DNA of 64,000 bases, taken from assembly GCA_965247385.1 (NCBI GenBank), contig CBDFHG010000007.1, forward strand, positions 806,001-870,000, read 5' to 3'. Numbering within the stretch: position 1 is the first letter of the stretch; each line of letters starts with the position of its first letter. The position numbers were made by a program, and so were the translations under genes. This document shows, piece after piece, positions 17,267 through 25,537 of the stretch. The notes under the pieces are model-generated. The model saw only the letters and a list, made by a program, of their open reading frames with translations, searched no databases and was not told the origin of the DNA. This DNA is from Thermohalobaculum sp965247385. GTDB lineage: Bacteria; Pseudomonadota; Alphaproteobacteria; Rhodobacterales; Rhodobacteraceae.

Positions 17267-18731
17267 AGCATGATTGGGCTCGGAGTCAGGTCGGTCTTCC
17301 GTCGATAGGCCGATATTCAAGTCCGAACGCCGGCAATGCGGCGGTAGGCAGCCTTGGCCGTGGTGGGCAGCGAACGGAAACTGTGTGAAGGATTTTCGAT
17401 GCGGGCCAGGGTGCAAGATTTTGGCGTGGACTGACTGTGGCCCGCGTTGGAAATCCTCCCGGGGGGGAAGCCGCGTGGGCCTGGCGGTTTCTATGGGCAA
17501 AGCATGACGAGGGTTGTGCCGGTTGATGTTGTTTGCGGGGACAGCCAGGGCTTTGTTGACATGGCGAGAATGGGTTTTGGTGTAATTCTCCAACATTTAT
17601 CGGTGTTTTTTGCTGTCGTTTCGAACCATTTGAGCGTGTTCGTCGCGGCAGAGCACAAATCGAGACCAACCCGGAACGAGGGGCGTTTCAGGATCCGGTT
17701 TTGGTGGAGTGACGGGCGTTTCATCATGCTGCCTGCCTCGTTGGTGGTGCGCGTGTCAAAGGGCGCTCGCCGCGGCGGAATATCTCGATGATGCGCATCG
17801 GGCCGCCGCAGCCGGGGCATGGCTCCCGAAGTTTGAGCGCGATGATCTCGGCGGTTTGCGGGTTTTCCTGCCTGGCCGGTTCCGCGCCGGGCAAGGCGCG
17901 GGTCTTCGCGATACTGGCTTTACGACCAGCGCTGGCGAGCAGGCCGTAGTGACGGATGCGGTGGAAGTCATCTGGCAGGACATGGATCAGAAAGCGGCGG
18001 ATGAACTCGTTGGTGGCGAGGCACATTGTCATCGGTCGGTCGCCGGATTTGACGCGGTAGTCTTTCCAGCGGAACACGGCGGTCCGGACATCCGTGCCGA
18101 TCAGGCGGCGGTTCGAAATGGCGACACGGTGGGTGTATCGACCGAGACAAGCGAGCACGGCTTCGGCTCCGCCAAAGGGCGGTTTGGCGTCGACCACCCA
18201 TTCGGATTTGCGTAGCGGGGCAAGATATGATGCGAAGGCGTCCGTTCTGCGCAAGCCCGCCAGTTCACCGAAGACGATGAGTTTACCGGCCCGATGCCCC
18301 GCCGCCAGCCCTTCGAGAAAAAGCCTCCGGAACAATCGAGACAGAACTCGCACTGCCAAAAAGAACCCGGGACGGCAGGCCATCCAGCGGGTGCCATCCA
18401 GCGACAGCCCGCCGCCCGGCACAATCATGTGAACATGAGGATGATGGGTCAGCGCCGACCCCCAGGTATGCAACACGCTGGTCATGCCGGTCCGGGCGCC
18501 GAGGCGCCTGGGGTCGGCGGCAATGGTCGTGACCGTCTCTGCCGATGCCTTGAACAGCAGCCCATAGACCGTTTTCCTGTTCCAGTACGCGATCCGGGCG
18601 ATCTCAGCGGGAAGCGTGAAGACGACGTGGAAATATTCCACGGGCAGCAGGTCTTCGGCCCGAGCCGCCATCCCGTTCCGTGCAACTGGCCCCTGACACT
18701 TCGGGCAATGCCGGCTTTGCAAGGGGCGCAT
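17267..18731 (-). mobile_element. IS91-family element, truncated at its 5' end
   Basis: The region holds the C-terminal majority of an IS91 transposase on the minus strand. About 450 bases downstream of it have no convincing gene and probably represent the rest of the element. Its 5' end is cut within 50 bases of the prs start. No terminal sequences were delimited. Confidence 0.6.
17724..18731 (-). pseudogene. IS91-family HUH transposase, N-terminally truncated
   Basis: The 335 readable residues begin at RHCPKCQGPVARNG, the end of the zinc-finger region, so about 60-70 N-terminal residues are missing. The HUH motif is intact in THHPHVHMIVPGGG. The two catalytic tyrosines of IS91 sit four residues apart in a Y-x-x-R-Y motif; here it reads CLGRY within VLACLGRYTHRVAISNRRL, so the first Tyr is replaced by Cys. 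Truncation plus this change make it very likely inactive. IS91 transposases drive rolling-circle transposition. Confidence 0.85.
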
Positions 18732-18775
18732 GGCTTGCTAAGAAGCGCCCGACTCGATCCGCGGGGGGGGACAGT

Positions 18776-19792
18776 ATGAAGACCGACGGCAACATGAAGA
18801 TCATCTCGGGCAATGCGAACCGACCGTTGGCCGAAGCGATCGCCCGGCGGATGTCGGTCTTTCGCGGTGACAAGGTCAAGCTGGCCGATGCCCGGGTCGA
18901 ACGGTTCAACGACAAGGAAATCTTCGTCGAGATATACGACAATGTGCGCGGCGAGGACGTGTTCATCATCCAGTCGACCTCGCACCCTGCGAACGACAAC
19001 CTGATGGAACTGCTGATCATAACCGACGCGCTGAAACGCGCCTCGGCCCGACGGATCACCGCGGTCATTCCCTATTTCGGTTATGCGCGCCAGGACCGCA
19101 AGAGCGCGGCCCGGACACCGATCTCGGCAAAGCTGGTCGCCAATCTGATTACAAAGGCCGGGGTCGACCGAGTGCTGACGATGGACCTCCATGCGGGCCA
19201 GATTCAGGGATTCTTCGACATCCCCACAGACAACCTCTTCGCCTCGCCGGTGTTCGCGCTCGACATCAAACACCACATGTCCGGCCATGACGACCTGACC
19301 GTGGTCTCGCCCGATGTCGGCGGCGTGATCCGCGCCCGCGACATGGCCAAGCGCATCGGCGCCGGGCTGGCGATTGTCGACAAGCGCCGATCGGGACCCG
19401 GCGAGATTGAAAGCATGTCGGTGATCGGTGAGGTCAAGGACCGCACCTGCGTGATGGTCGACGATCTCTGCGACACCGCGGGGACGCTGAGCAAGGCGGC
19501 GGAGTTGTTGAAGGACGAGGGCGCGCGGGCGGTCCATGCCTATATCAGCCACGGGGTGCTTTCCGGCCCGGCGATCAAGCGAATCACCTCGTCGGTGCTG
19601 GAGAACCTGGTGATCACCGATTCGATCGAGCCGACCGAGGCGGTCAAGGCGGCCGACAACATCCGGGTGGTGTCGATTGCACCGATGTTCGCCCAGGCGG
19701 TATTGAACGTGAGCAACGACACCTCGGTCTCGTCGCTGTTCCACGAGAAAACGCTGGGACCGATCTACGAAGCGTTCTATCGGTTCGACTGA
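18776..19792 (+). CDS. prs: ribose-phosphate pyrophosphokinase
   Basis: Makes PRPP from ribose 5-phosphate and ATP for purine, pyrimidine, His, Trp and NAD synthesis. Family motifs are in order: FNDKEIFVEIYDNVRGEDVF, SARRITAVIPYFGYARQDRK, the divalent-metal and ribose site VLTMDLHAGQIQGFFD, and the PRPP loop VMVDDLCDTAGTL. The start is placed at the ATG at 18776 behind a run of G; MKIISGNANR at 18794 is an alternative. The truncated IS91 ends only about 45 bases upstream, so the native promoter may be disturbed. Confidence 0.95.
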   Translation: MKTDGNMKIISGNANRPLAEAIARRMSVFRGDKVKLADARVERFNDKEIFVEIYDNVRGEDVFIIQSTSHPANDNLMELLIITDALKRASARRITAVIPYFGYARQDRKSAARTPISAKLVANLITKAGVDRVLTMDLHAGQIQGFFDIPTDNLFASPVFALDIKHHMSGHDDLTVVSPDVGGVIRARDMAKRIGAGLAIVDKRRSGPGEIESMSVIGEVKDRTCVMVDDLCDTAGTLSKAAELLKDEGARAVHAYISHGVLSGPAIKRITSSVLENLVITDSIEPTEAVKAADNIRVVSIAPMFAQAVLNVSNDTSVSSLFHEKTLGPIYEAFYRFD

Positions 19793-19824
19793 AGATCCGG
19801 CCGCCGAAGGCTGGATTTCCGGGC

Positions 19825-19853
19825 TTGCTCCGCGTCGGGAGTTCCCCTATATA
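19825..19853 (+). promoter_or_regulatory. promoter for rpmE
   Basis: TTGCTC (19825-19830), a 17-base spacer, then TATATA (19848-19853). It lies between prs and rpmE and leaves a leader of about 100 bases. Confidence 0.6.
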
Positions 19854-19962
19854 GCGCCAGGATTTTCCACGAGTCCGACGCATCAAAGGCTCCGTTCGAA
19901 CGGGCCGCGGGATGCATCGGCGTTGACGAAGGGCGGCACGACGGCCGCCGAGGAGCCTCAAG

Positions 19963-20184
19963 ATGAAAGCCGATATCCACCCCGAATATCACGAGATCAC
20001 CGTGAAGACGACGGATGGCACCGAAATCAAGATGCGCTCGGCATGGGGCAAGGAAGGCGACAGCCTCCAGCTCGACGTCGACCCGAGCGTGCACCCGGCA
20101 TGGACCGGCGGCGGCCATCGCCTGATGGATACCGGCGGCCGGGTGTCGAAGTTCAAGAAGAAGTACGAGGGTCTCGGCTTCTGA
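19963..20184 (+). CDS. rpmE: 50S ribosomal protein L31
   Basis: A 73-residue ribosomal protein beginning MKADIHPEYHEITVKTTDGT. It has the conserved SLQLDVDPSVHPAWTG and a C-terminal SKFKKKYEGLGF. It is the zinc-independent (C-) form, as no CxxC pairs are present. GAGGAGCC lies 8 bases before the ATG. It has its own promoter and a hairpin terminator, so it is probably monocistronic. Confidence 0.95.
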   Translation: MKADIHPEYHEITVKTTDGTEIKMRSAWGKEGDSLQLDVDPSVHPAWTGGGHRLMDTGGRVSKFKKKYEGLGF

Positions 20185-20217
20185 TCTCTGGCCTGTGGGC
20201 TGAAAACGCTGAAAGAG

Positions 20218-20240
20218 CGCGCCCGCACGGGCGCGTTTCT
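20218..20240 (+). terminator. rho-independent terminator after rpmE
   Basis: A perfect 7 bp stem, CGCGCCC / GGGCGCG, around GCAC is followed by TTTCTT. Confidence 0.75.
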
Positions 20241-20271
20241 TGTCTGATATCGAGCGGGAGCGGGGCGGCTG

Positions 20272-21114
20272 ATGGGTGATCGCGCGCATGTCATCGTTCT
20301 CGGCAACGAGAAGGGCGGCTCCGGCAAGTCGACCGCGGCGATGCAGCTTTTCGTGGCGCTGGCCAGTGCCGGTCACCGGGTTGGCGCGCTCGACCTCGAC
20401 CTGAGACAGCAGAGCCTGTTTCGCTATCTCGACAACCGCGAGGCCCATGGCGAGCGCACCGGGGCCGCCCTGCATATGCCGCGCCGGATCCGTATCCAGC
20501 CGAGCACCGCGCCGTTGCGCGTCGAGGCCGCGGCGGAGGATCGCGACCGTCTGGCCGAGGCGGTCGCCGAGTTGTCGCGCGACTGCGACTTCCTCCTGAT
20601 CGACACGCCGGGCGCGGTCACACTGCTGTCCGAGGCCGCCCACACCGCCGCCGACACCCTGATCACGCCGATCAATGACAGCCTGATCGATTTTGACCTG
20701 TTGGGCCGGGTCGATCCGGTGACGGGCAAGGTGAAAGGCCCGTCGATCTATTCCGAGATGGTCTGGTCCGCCCGCCAGCGCCGCGCCGTCCGGCTCGAGA
20801 ATCCGATCGACTGGGTGGTCCTGCGCAATCGCATGGCGATGCTGGAATCGCGCAACAAACGACGTGTCGGGACGGTGATGGCGGATCTTTCGCAGCGGAT
20901 CGGATTTCGCATCGTGCCGGGATTTTCCGAGCGGGTCATCTTCCGTGAGTTGTTCCTGAACGGGCTGACCCTGCTGGATCTCAAGGAGGGTGGCCCGATC
21001 CCCATGACCATGAGTCATGTTGCCGCGCGCCAGGAAGTGCGCGACATGGTAAAAGCGTTGAATCTGCCGGGAGTTGGGCCAGAGGTTGAGCTAGCGATCG
21101 GGCAGGTCGGCTAG
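20272..21114 (+). CDS. mipZ: division-plane positioning ATPase MipZ
   Basis: A ParA-family ATPase of 280 residues that in alphaproteobacteria forms a gradient from the ParB-bound poles and blocks FtsZ assembly away from midcell. The deviant Walker A NEKGGSGKST is at residues 12-21, DLDLRQQSLFRYLDNR follows, and the second ATPase motif is LLIDTPGA. SLIDFDLLGRVDPVTGKV and NPIDWVVLRNRMAMLESRNKR are MipZ-specific segments that separate it from plasmid ParA. The gene follows the rpmE terminator and precedes ugd. Confidence 0.93.
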   Translation: MGDRAHVIVLGNEKGGSGKSTAAMQLFVALASAGHRVGALDLDLRQQSLFRYLDNREAHGERTGAALHMPRRIRIQPSTAPLRVEAAAEDRDRLAEAVAELSRDCDFLLIDTPGAVTLLSEAAHTAADTLITPINDSLIDFDLLGRVDPVTGKVKGPSIYSEMVWSARQRRAVRLENPIDWVVLRNRMAMLESRNKRRVGTVMADLSQRIGFRIVPGFSERVIFRELFLNGLTLLDLKEGGPIPMTMSHVAARQEVRDMVKALNLPGVGPEVELAIGQVG

Positions 21115-21179
21115 TTGGCATCGCGCCTTGGCCACACGCGCCTTGACCACCCGGGGCTTGACCAGACAAGGATTGCGGC

Positions 21180-22484
21180 ATGCACATTGCAATGATCGGC
21201 ACCGGCTATGTCGGCCTCGTCTCCGGGGTTTGTTTCTCGGATTTCGGGCACGAGGTGGTGTGCGTCGACAAGGATGCCGGGAAGATCGCCCGGCTCGACC
21301 AGGGCGAGGTACCGATTTACGAGCCCGGGCTGGAAGCGTTGCTGCGCAAGAACATCGCCTCCGGGCGGCTGACCTTCACGACCGATCTGGTTTTGGGCAT
21401 GAAGGGCGCCGAGGCGGTGTTCATCGCTGTCGGTACGCCAACCCGGCGCGGTGGCGGACATGCGGACCTGAGCTACGTCTATGCGGCGGCCGACGAGATT
21501 GCGGCGCAGATCGACGGCTACGTGGTTGTGATCACCAAATCGACCGTGCCCGTCGGCACCAACCGCGAGATCGCGCGGCGTATCCGCGCCGCCCGGCCGG
21601 ATGCGGAATTCGATATCGCCTCAAACCCGGAGTTCCTGCGCGAGGGTGCCGCGATCGAAGATTTCATGCGGCCCGATCGCATCATCGTGGGCGTGGAGAG
21701 TGACCGCGCCCAGGCGGTGATCGCCGATCTCTACCGGCCATTGTTCCTGCGCGAGACGCCGATGGTACAGACCGGGCTGGAATCGTCCGAGATGATCAAA
21801 TACGCCGCCAACGCCTTCCTCGCGACCAAGATCACCTTCATCAACGAGATCGCGGATCTGTGCGAAAAGGTGGGCGCCGACGTTCAGAGCGTCGCCAAGG
21901 GCATCGGCCATGACGGGCGGATCGGGGCGAAGTTCCTGCATGCCGGGCCGGGCTATGGCGGATCATGCTTTCCGAAGGATACGCTGGCCTTGGCCCAGAC
22001 CGCGCGCGACCACGACAGCCCGGTGCGGATCGTTTCGACCGTTGTCGAGGCGAACGAGGCGCGCAAGGAAGCCATGGCCCGGAAGATCATCGCCGCTGCC
22101 GGGGGGGCGGTCGCGGGAAAGCGGATCGCGGTGCTGGGCGTCACCTTCAAGCCGAATACCGACGATATGCGCGAGGCACCCAGTCTGGTGATCGTGCCGG
22201 CGCTGCGCGATGCCGGGGCCGAGATCGTGCTTTGCGACCCGAAGGGGCGCAAGGAGGGGGAGGACCCGCTGGGCAAGGCGGAGTGGATCAGCGGTGCCTA
22301 CGAGGCCGCGAAGGATGCCGATATCCTGGTGCTGATCACCGAGTGGAACGAGTTCCGTGCCCTTGATCTCGAGCGGCTGCATGCGGTTATGAAGGGCGAT
22401 CTGATGGTCGACCTGCGCAACATCTACCTGCCCGCCGAGGCGCGCGCGGCGGGTTTCGTCTATGTTTCGATCGGCAGGAGTTGA
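21180..22484 (+). CDS. ugd: UDP-glucose 6-dehydrogenase
   Basis: Oxidises UDP-glucose to UDP-glucuronate with two NAD+, feeding envelope or exopolysaccharide synthesis. The 434-residue protein has the N-terminal NAD site MIGTGYVGLVSG, SNPEFLREGAAIEDF, the catalytic Cys in GPGYGGSCFPKDT (near residue 260), and GVTFKPNTDDMREAPS in the C-terminal domain. AAGGA lies just upstream of the ATG. It converges on the D,D-carboxypeptidase gene, with 6 bases between the stops. Confidence 0.95.
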   Translation: MHIAMIGTGYVGLVSGVCFSDFGHEVVCVDKDAGKIARLDQGEVPIYEPGLEALLRKNIASGRLTFTTDLVLGMKGAEAVFIAVGTPTRRGGGHADLSYVYAAADEIAAQIDGYVVVITKSTVPVGTNREIARRIRAARPDAEFDIASNPEFLREGAAIEDFMRPDRIIVGVESDRAQAVIADLYRPLFLRETPMVQTGLESSEMIKYAANAFLATKITFINEIADLCEKVGADVQSVAKGIGHDGRIGAKFLHAGPGYGGSCFPKDTLALAQTARDHDSPVRIVSTVVEANEARKEAMARKIIAAAGGAVAGKRIAVLGVTFKPNTDDMREAPSLVIVPALRDAGAEIVLCDPKGRKEGEDPLGKAEWISGAYEAAKDADILVLITEWNEFRALDLERLHAVMKGDLMVDLRNIYLPAEARAAGFVYVSIGRS

Positions 22485-22490
22485 GCCGGC

Positions 22491-23858
22491 TCAGATGCCC
22501 GGAGCGAGCGTGACGCAAGGACGACCGCCCTCGTTCAGTGACCGGCAGGCCCGGTTGGCGTCTTGCGGAGCCAGGCCGACAAAACGCACCCGGTAAACTG
22601 GAGCGCCCTCGCGGCCCCGGATCTCATCGATCACCGGGACCGCTCTGGCAAGCACCTCTACATTGCCCAAAGTGACTTCCGCCACCCGGGCTACCGCGAC
22701 TGCGCGGTTTTCAAACTGACCCAATTGCACCGCCCATTTGGGTCGCGGCACGGGTATCGGCATCTGGTTACCGTCTTCGGCGCTCCCGGTGGCGCTCCCG
22801 GTGGCGGATTCGGTGGCGGATTCGGCTTCGGCGGCACCCGGCGCGAACCGGGCCAGCGGCACCTCGGCGTAGAGCGGCGCCATCGGTGATGTCGACGGCG
22901 GCGTCGCGGCAACAGCCGGGGATCCGAGCGCCTGAGCCAGGGCCGCGAGGCCGGTGGCCGGCGTGCCCGGCTTGGCCGGCGGCAGAGGCGCGCTGGCAAC
23001 CACTACCCGCCGGAAGCGCGGAGGCACCATCGCCACCCTGGTCCTGGCGCGCGCAAAGCCCTTGTCGAGCAGGTTGGCCATCCTGGCGTTGCGCCAGCGC
23101 GACGACTTGCCGCCAAAGAGTGCAGCGATGATCCGCTTGCCGCCACGGTGTGCGGAGCCGACCAGGTTGTAGCCCGCCGCGCGGGTGTAGCCGGTCTTGA
23201 TACCGTCCGCGCCCCGATAGGATCTGAGCAACCGGCGGTTGGTGTTGTAGACACGCTTGCCCGCGGCGCGATCGGTCCTGCGGCTGAAGAGGTTGTAGTA
23301 TTGGGGGAAGTCGAAGAACAGGTGCCGCCCGAGAATCGCCATGTCACGAGCGGTCGAGAGGTGGCCTCTGGCGGTCAATCCGCTGGCGTTCCGGAAGGTG
23401 GTGTTGGTCATGCCAAGCTGCCGCGCCTTGGCCGTCATCAACCGGGCGAACGCCTTCTCGGAACTGGCGACAGCCTCGGCCAGGGCCACCGCGGCATCGT
23501 TGGCCGACTTGATCGCCGAGGCGCGAATCAGGCTGCGGATGCTGACCCGCTGACCCGATTTGAGATAAAGCTTCGATGGTGGCTGCCTGGCGGCGTGGCG
23601 CGAGACGCGGACCCTCTGGTTAAGTCCGAGCTGGCCGTTCTCCACCGCCTCGAAGGCCAGGTAGAGGGTCATCATCTTGGTCAGCGAAGCCGGTGCCTGG
23701 CGCCGGTCGGGATTGGATTCGTACAGCACGGTGCCGTCACGCATGTCCATGACGATGGCCGAATATTGCGCCGCCAATGCAGGCCGGTTACTGGTGCCCG
23801 CCAGCAAAACCGCCACAAAAACGACGAGAATCCGGATGCATTGCCCGGTTACCTGCAT
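22491..23858 (-). CDS. D-alanyl-D-alanine carboxypeptidase (S11) with SPOR domain
   Basis: A periplasmic penicillin-binding protein of 455 residues that trims pentapeptides of peptidoglycan. It has an N-terminal signal (ILVVFVAVLLAGTS...ALA) and the catalytic triad motifs SLTKMM (SxxK), SAN in IKSANDAA, and KTG in GIKTGYTRAAGYN. A Pro/Ala-rich linker is followed by a C-terminal SPOR domain (WAVQLGQFENRAVAVARV to the end) that binds denuded septal glycan. The linker holds SATESATGSATGSAE, encoded by 12 bp tandem repeats at 22781-22828. The ATG at 23858 has GAGGTGG upstream and is preferred over an ATG 48 bases earlier. Confidence 0.93.
   Translation of the reverse strand: MQVTGQCIRILVVFVAVLLAGTSNRPALAAQYSAIVMDMRDGTVLYESNPDRRQAPASLTKMMTLYLAFEAVENGQLGLNQRVRVSRHAARQPPSKLYLKSGQRVSIRSLIRASAIKSANDAAVALAEAVASSEKAFARLMTAKARQLGMTNTTFRNASGLTARGHLSTARDMAILGRHLFFDFPQYYNLFSRRTDRAAGKRVYNTNRRLLRSYRGADGIKTGYTRAAGYNLVGSAHRGGKRIIAALFGGKSSRWRNARMANLLDKGFARARTRVAMVPPRFRRVVVASAPLPPAKPGTPATGLAALAQALGSPAVAATPPSTSPMAPLYAEVPLARFAPGAAEAESATESATGSATGSAEDGNQMPIPVPRPKWAVQLGQFENRAVAVARVAEVTLGNVEVLARAVPVIDEIRGREGAPVYRVRFVGLAPQDANRACRSLNEGGRPCVTLAPGI
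22781..22828 (-). repeat. 12 bp in-frame tandem repeat in the carboxypeptidase linker
   Basis: Four consecutive 12-base units on the plus strand: CGCTCCCGGTGG twice, CGGATTCGGTGG, then CGGATTCGGCTT. They encode alternating SATG/SATE tetrapeptides between catalytic and SPOR domains. Confidence 0.8.
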
Positions 23859-24017
23859 CTTTGCCCACCTCAAAAGTTTATTCGCTCGAACGCGGCGTGT
23901 TCCCACCGCTTGATCGATCTTGTTGTTTGGAAATCAGCGTAACAGATTGTGATTCATTTTATAATCAAAAAAATTGGCTAATTTTTCAACCACCGGCAGT
24001 AGGGGAAAATATTTTTG

Positions 24018-24026
24018 TGCACCGCA
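24018..24026 (+). promoter_or_regulatory. possible PhaR site
   Basis: TGC-ACC-GCA within the palindrome GTGCACCGCAC lies 12 bases upstream of the phasin -35 box. PhaR, the PHB-sensing repressor of phasin genes, recognises TGC/GCA half-sites in related bacteria. No PhaR gene is in the window. Confidence 0.35.
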
Positions 24027-24037
24027 CCATTTCTCTA

Positions 24038-24066
24038 TTGACGCAGTGCAACAAGATCCCCATATT
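24038..24066 (+). promoter_or_regulatory. promoter for the phasin gene
   Basis: TTGACG (24038-24043), 17-base spacer, CATATT (24061-24066); the leader to the ATG is about 60 bases. Confidence 0.6.
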
Positions 24067-24129
24067 GCGGATCAGAACAACAGTCGCCATTGGGCGGCGG
24101 TTCACCCCCAGATCCCTAGGAGACCCCTG

Positions 24130-24561
24130 ATGAGCAAGTCCACCACCAAGAAAATCGAAGACACCACTGTCGAGGCCGAGAAGACCATGGAAGACGGCGT
24201 CGAGAAGATGACCAAGGGCATCGAGAATGCCACAGTCTTCGGTCAGGATAACGTCGAAGCCGTTGTAACTTCTTCGAAAATCGCCGCGAAGGCGGCCGAG
24301 ATCCTGGGCACCGAGATCGCAGCCTTCTCGAAGAAGACCTACGAGGACAACGTGGCTGCCGCCAAGGAACTGACGGACTGCAAGTCGGTCACCGAGTTCG
24401 TTGAGAAGCAGACCGCGTTCAGCAAGACCTCGATCGAGGGTTTCGTTGCCGAGGCGACCAAGCTGAACGAGATGTATGCCGCAGCCGCGAAGGAAGCCTT
24501 TGCCCCGCTGAACGCCCGCTTCACCGCGGCCGTCGAGACGGTCAAAGACTACCGCGTCTGA
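24130..24561 (+). CDS. phasin family protein
   Basis: A 143-residue granule-coating protein for polyhydroxyalkanoate inclusions. It has a Lys/Glu-rich N-terminus (KKIEDTTVEAEKTMEDGV) and a Phasin_2 amphipathic core (NVEAVVTSSKIAAKAAEILG, then TEIAAFSKKTYEDNVAAAKEL). It ends AAAKEAFAPLNARFTAAVET. The codon choice is strongly biased (ATC, GAG, AAG), as in highly expressed genes. AGGAGA precedes the ATG. It stands alone with its own promoter and a strong terminator. Confidence 0.9.
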   Translation: MSKSTTKKIEDTTVEAEKTMEDGVEKMTKGIENATVFGQDNVEAVVTSSKIAAKAAEILGTEIAAFSKKTYEDNVAAAKELTDCKSVTEFVEKQTAFSKTSIEGFVAEATKLNEMYAAAAKEAFAPLNARFTAAVETVKDYRV

Positions 24562-24586
24562 TTCTCCGCCGAGACCTGATGTTTGG

Positions 24587-24610
24587 AAAAGGGGGCTTCG
24601 GCCCCCTTTT
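24587..24610 (+). terminator. rho-independent terminator after the phasin gene
   Basis: AAAAGGGGGC / GCCCCCTTTT perfect 10 bp stem with a TTCG tetraloop; the U-rich tail is the end of the stem. Confidence 0.9.
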
Positions 24611-24708
24611 CTCATTGCAGCTTTCACATATATTCGCCTTAGAATGCGCAATACTACGCGAACGACCTGACGGTGAAATGGCAGCACCAACGTTATGACC
24701 CCGAAGAT

Positions 24709-25134
24709 ATGACAATGGCCCCCTGGAAAATTTCCGAACCATGCCACCCGCACTTGGGCGGCGACGACGGCGACAAGCGCCGCCGGGGCGGCGACGATGC
24801 CAATGTCGGCGCCAATGTCGGCGCCAATGTCGGCGCCAATGTCGGCGTCGATGTCAGCGTCAAGTCCAAGCCGAAGACAAAGCGGCCGTCGCTCTACCGG
24901 GTACTGATGCTGAACGACGACTACACGCCGATGGAGTTCGTCGTCCATGTGTTGCAGCGCTTTTTCGGCATAAACCACGACCGTGCATTCGACATCATGC
25001 TGACGGTCCACAACAAGGGTGTGGCGGTGGTCGGGGTTTACCCTTTCGAAATCGCCGAAACCAAGGTGACCCAGGTAATGGACTGCGCACGGTCGAATCA
25101 GCACCCGTTGCAATGCACGATGGAGAAGGAATGA
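24709..25134 (+). CDS. clpS: ATP-dependent Clp protease adaptor ClpS
   Basis: Binds N-degron substrates and delivers them to ClpA. The conserved core PSLYRVLMLNDDYTPMEFVV, then HVLQRFFG, and the C-terminal FEIAETKVTQVMD...HPLQCTMEKE are intact. Residues 25-45 contain an unusual repeat, four NVGA units coded by a 12 bp tandem array. These lie in the flexible N-terminal extension known to act on ClpA activity. The start is uncertain (24709 or 24715; an upstream ATG at 24673 is also in frame). clpA follows after about 400 bases holding repeats and a promoter-like site. Confidence 0.92.
   Translation: MTMAPWKISEPCHPHLGGDDGDKRRRGGDDANVGANVGANVGANVGVDVSVKSKPKTKRPSLYRVLMLNDDYTPMEFVVHVLQRFFGINHDRAFDIMLTVHNKGVAVVGVYPFEIAETKVTQVMDCARSNQHPLQCTMEKE
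24799..24846 (+). repeat. 12 bp tandem repeat in clpS
   Basis: GCCAATGTCGGC is repeated four times without change, followed by a degenerate copy (GTCGATGTCAGC). It codes for (ANVG)n in the N-terminal tail. Confidence 0.92.
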
Positions 25135-25186
25135 GAGCGCCCCAATAGGCCGCATTCCGCCTCCCGGCGGGGTGGGAGGCGATGCC

Positions 25187-25225
25187 GCGCCCAAAGGATG
25201 CAGAGCAGCCTTTGGAACAGGCGCA
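25187..25225 (+). repeat. dispersed intergenic hairpin, type B copy 2
   Basis: GCGCC, inner stem CAAAGG-a-TGC / GCA-g-CCTTTG around AGA, bulge with AACA, then GGCGCA. It differs from copy 1 mainly in loop and bulge. Confidence 0.72.
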
Positions 25226-25245
25226 AACAATTTGCGGGAGGCGGC

Positions 25246-25276
25246 GCGCCGAAAGCGTCAGCTTTCGATTCGGCGC
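25246..25276 (+). repeat. dispersed intergenic hairpin, type A copy 3
   Basis: GCGCC, inner stem CGAAAGC / GCTTTCG around GTCA, bulge ATTC, then GGCGCA. It lies 20 bases after type B copy 2, the reverse order of the pair at 2184-2280. Confidence 0.75.
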
Positions 25277-25378
25277 AATAAACCCGCAGCGGGGCGAGAA
25301 ACTGACGCCCACAGGCGGAAATCGCGGAATTTTTGACAGACGCTGAGTCAGATTTGATCCGTTCGGACGGATCTTCTG

Positions 25379-25407
25379 CTTGATCCTGCAATCGACAACC
25401 CCAAGAT
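25379..25407 (+). promoter_or_regulatory. candidate heat-shock (sigma-32) promoter for clpA
   Basis: CTTGATC (25379-25385), 13-base spacer, CCCCAAGAT (25399-25407), close to the CTTGAAA / CCCCATNT pattern. A perfect palindrome GATCCGT-TCGG-ACGGATC lies just upstream at 25356-25373. Confidence 0.4.
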
Positions 25408-25537
25408 AACAATTTGTAGTGTAAGGTAGCCAGACGGGTCGGCGCGGCCATATGGTCAGTTTGGGCCAAACGGACGGGTCTGCTGTTTGCAAGTCTGCTA
25501 GCCCGGGAACACACCCGGGGGCGCAAAGGAGAAAGTC

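Noticed and set aside
17286..17669. Minus-strand frame in the IS91 downstream region
   Set aside because: Pro/Arg-rich, no ribosome site; such frames are common in IS91-type ends.
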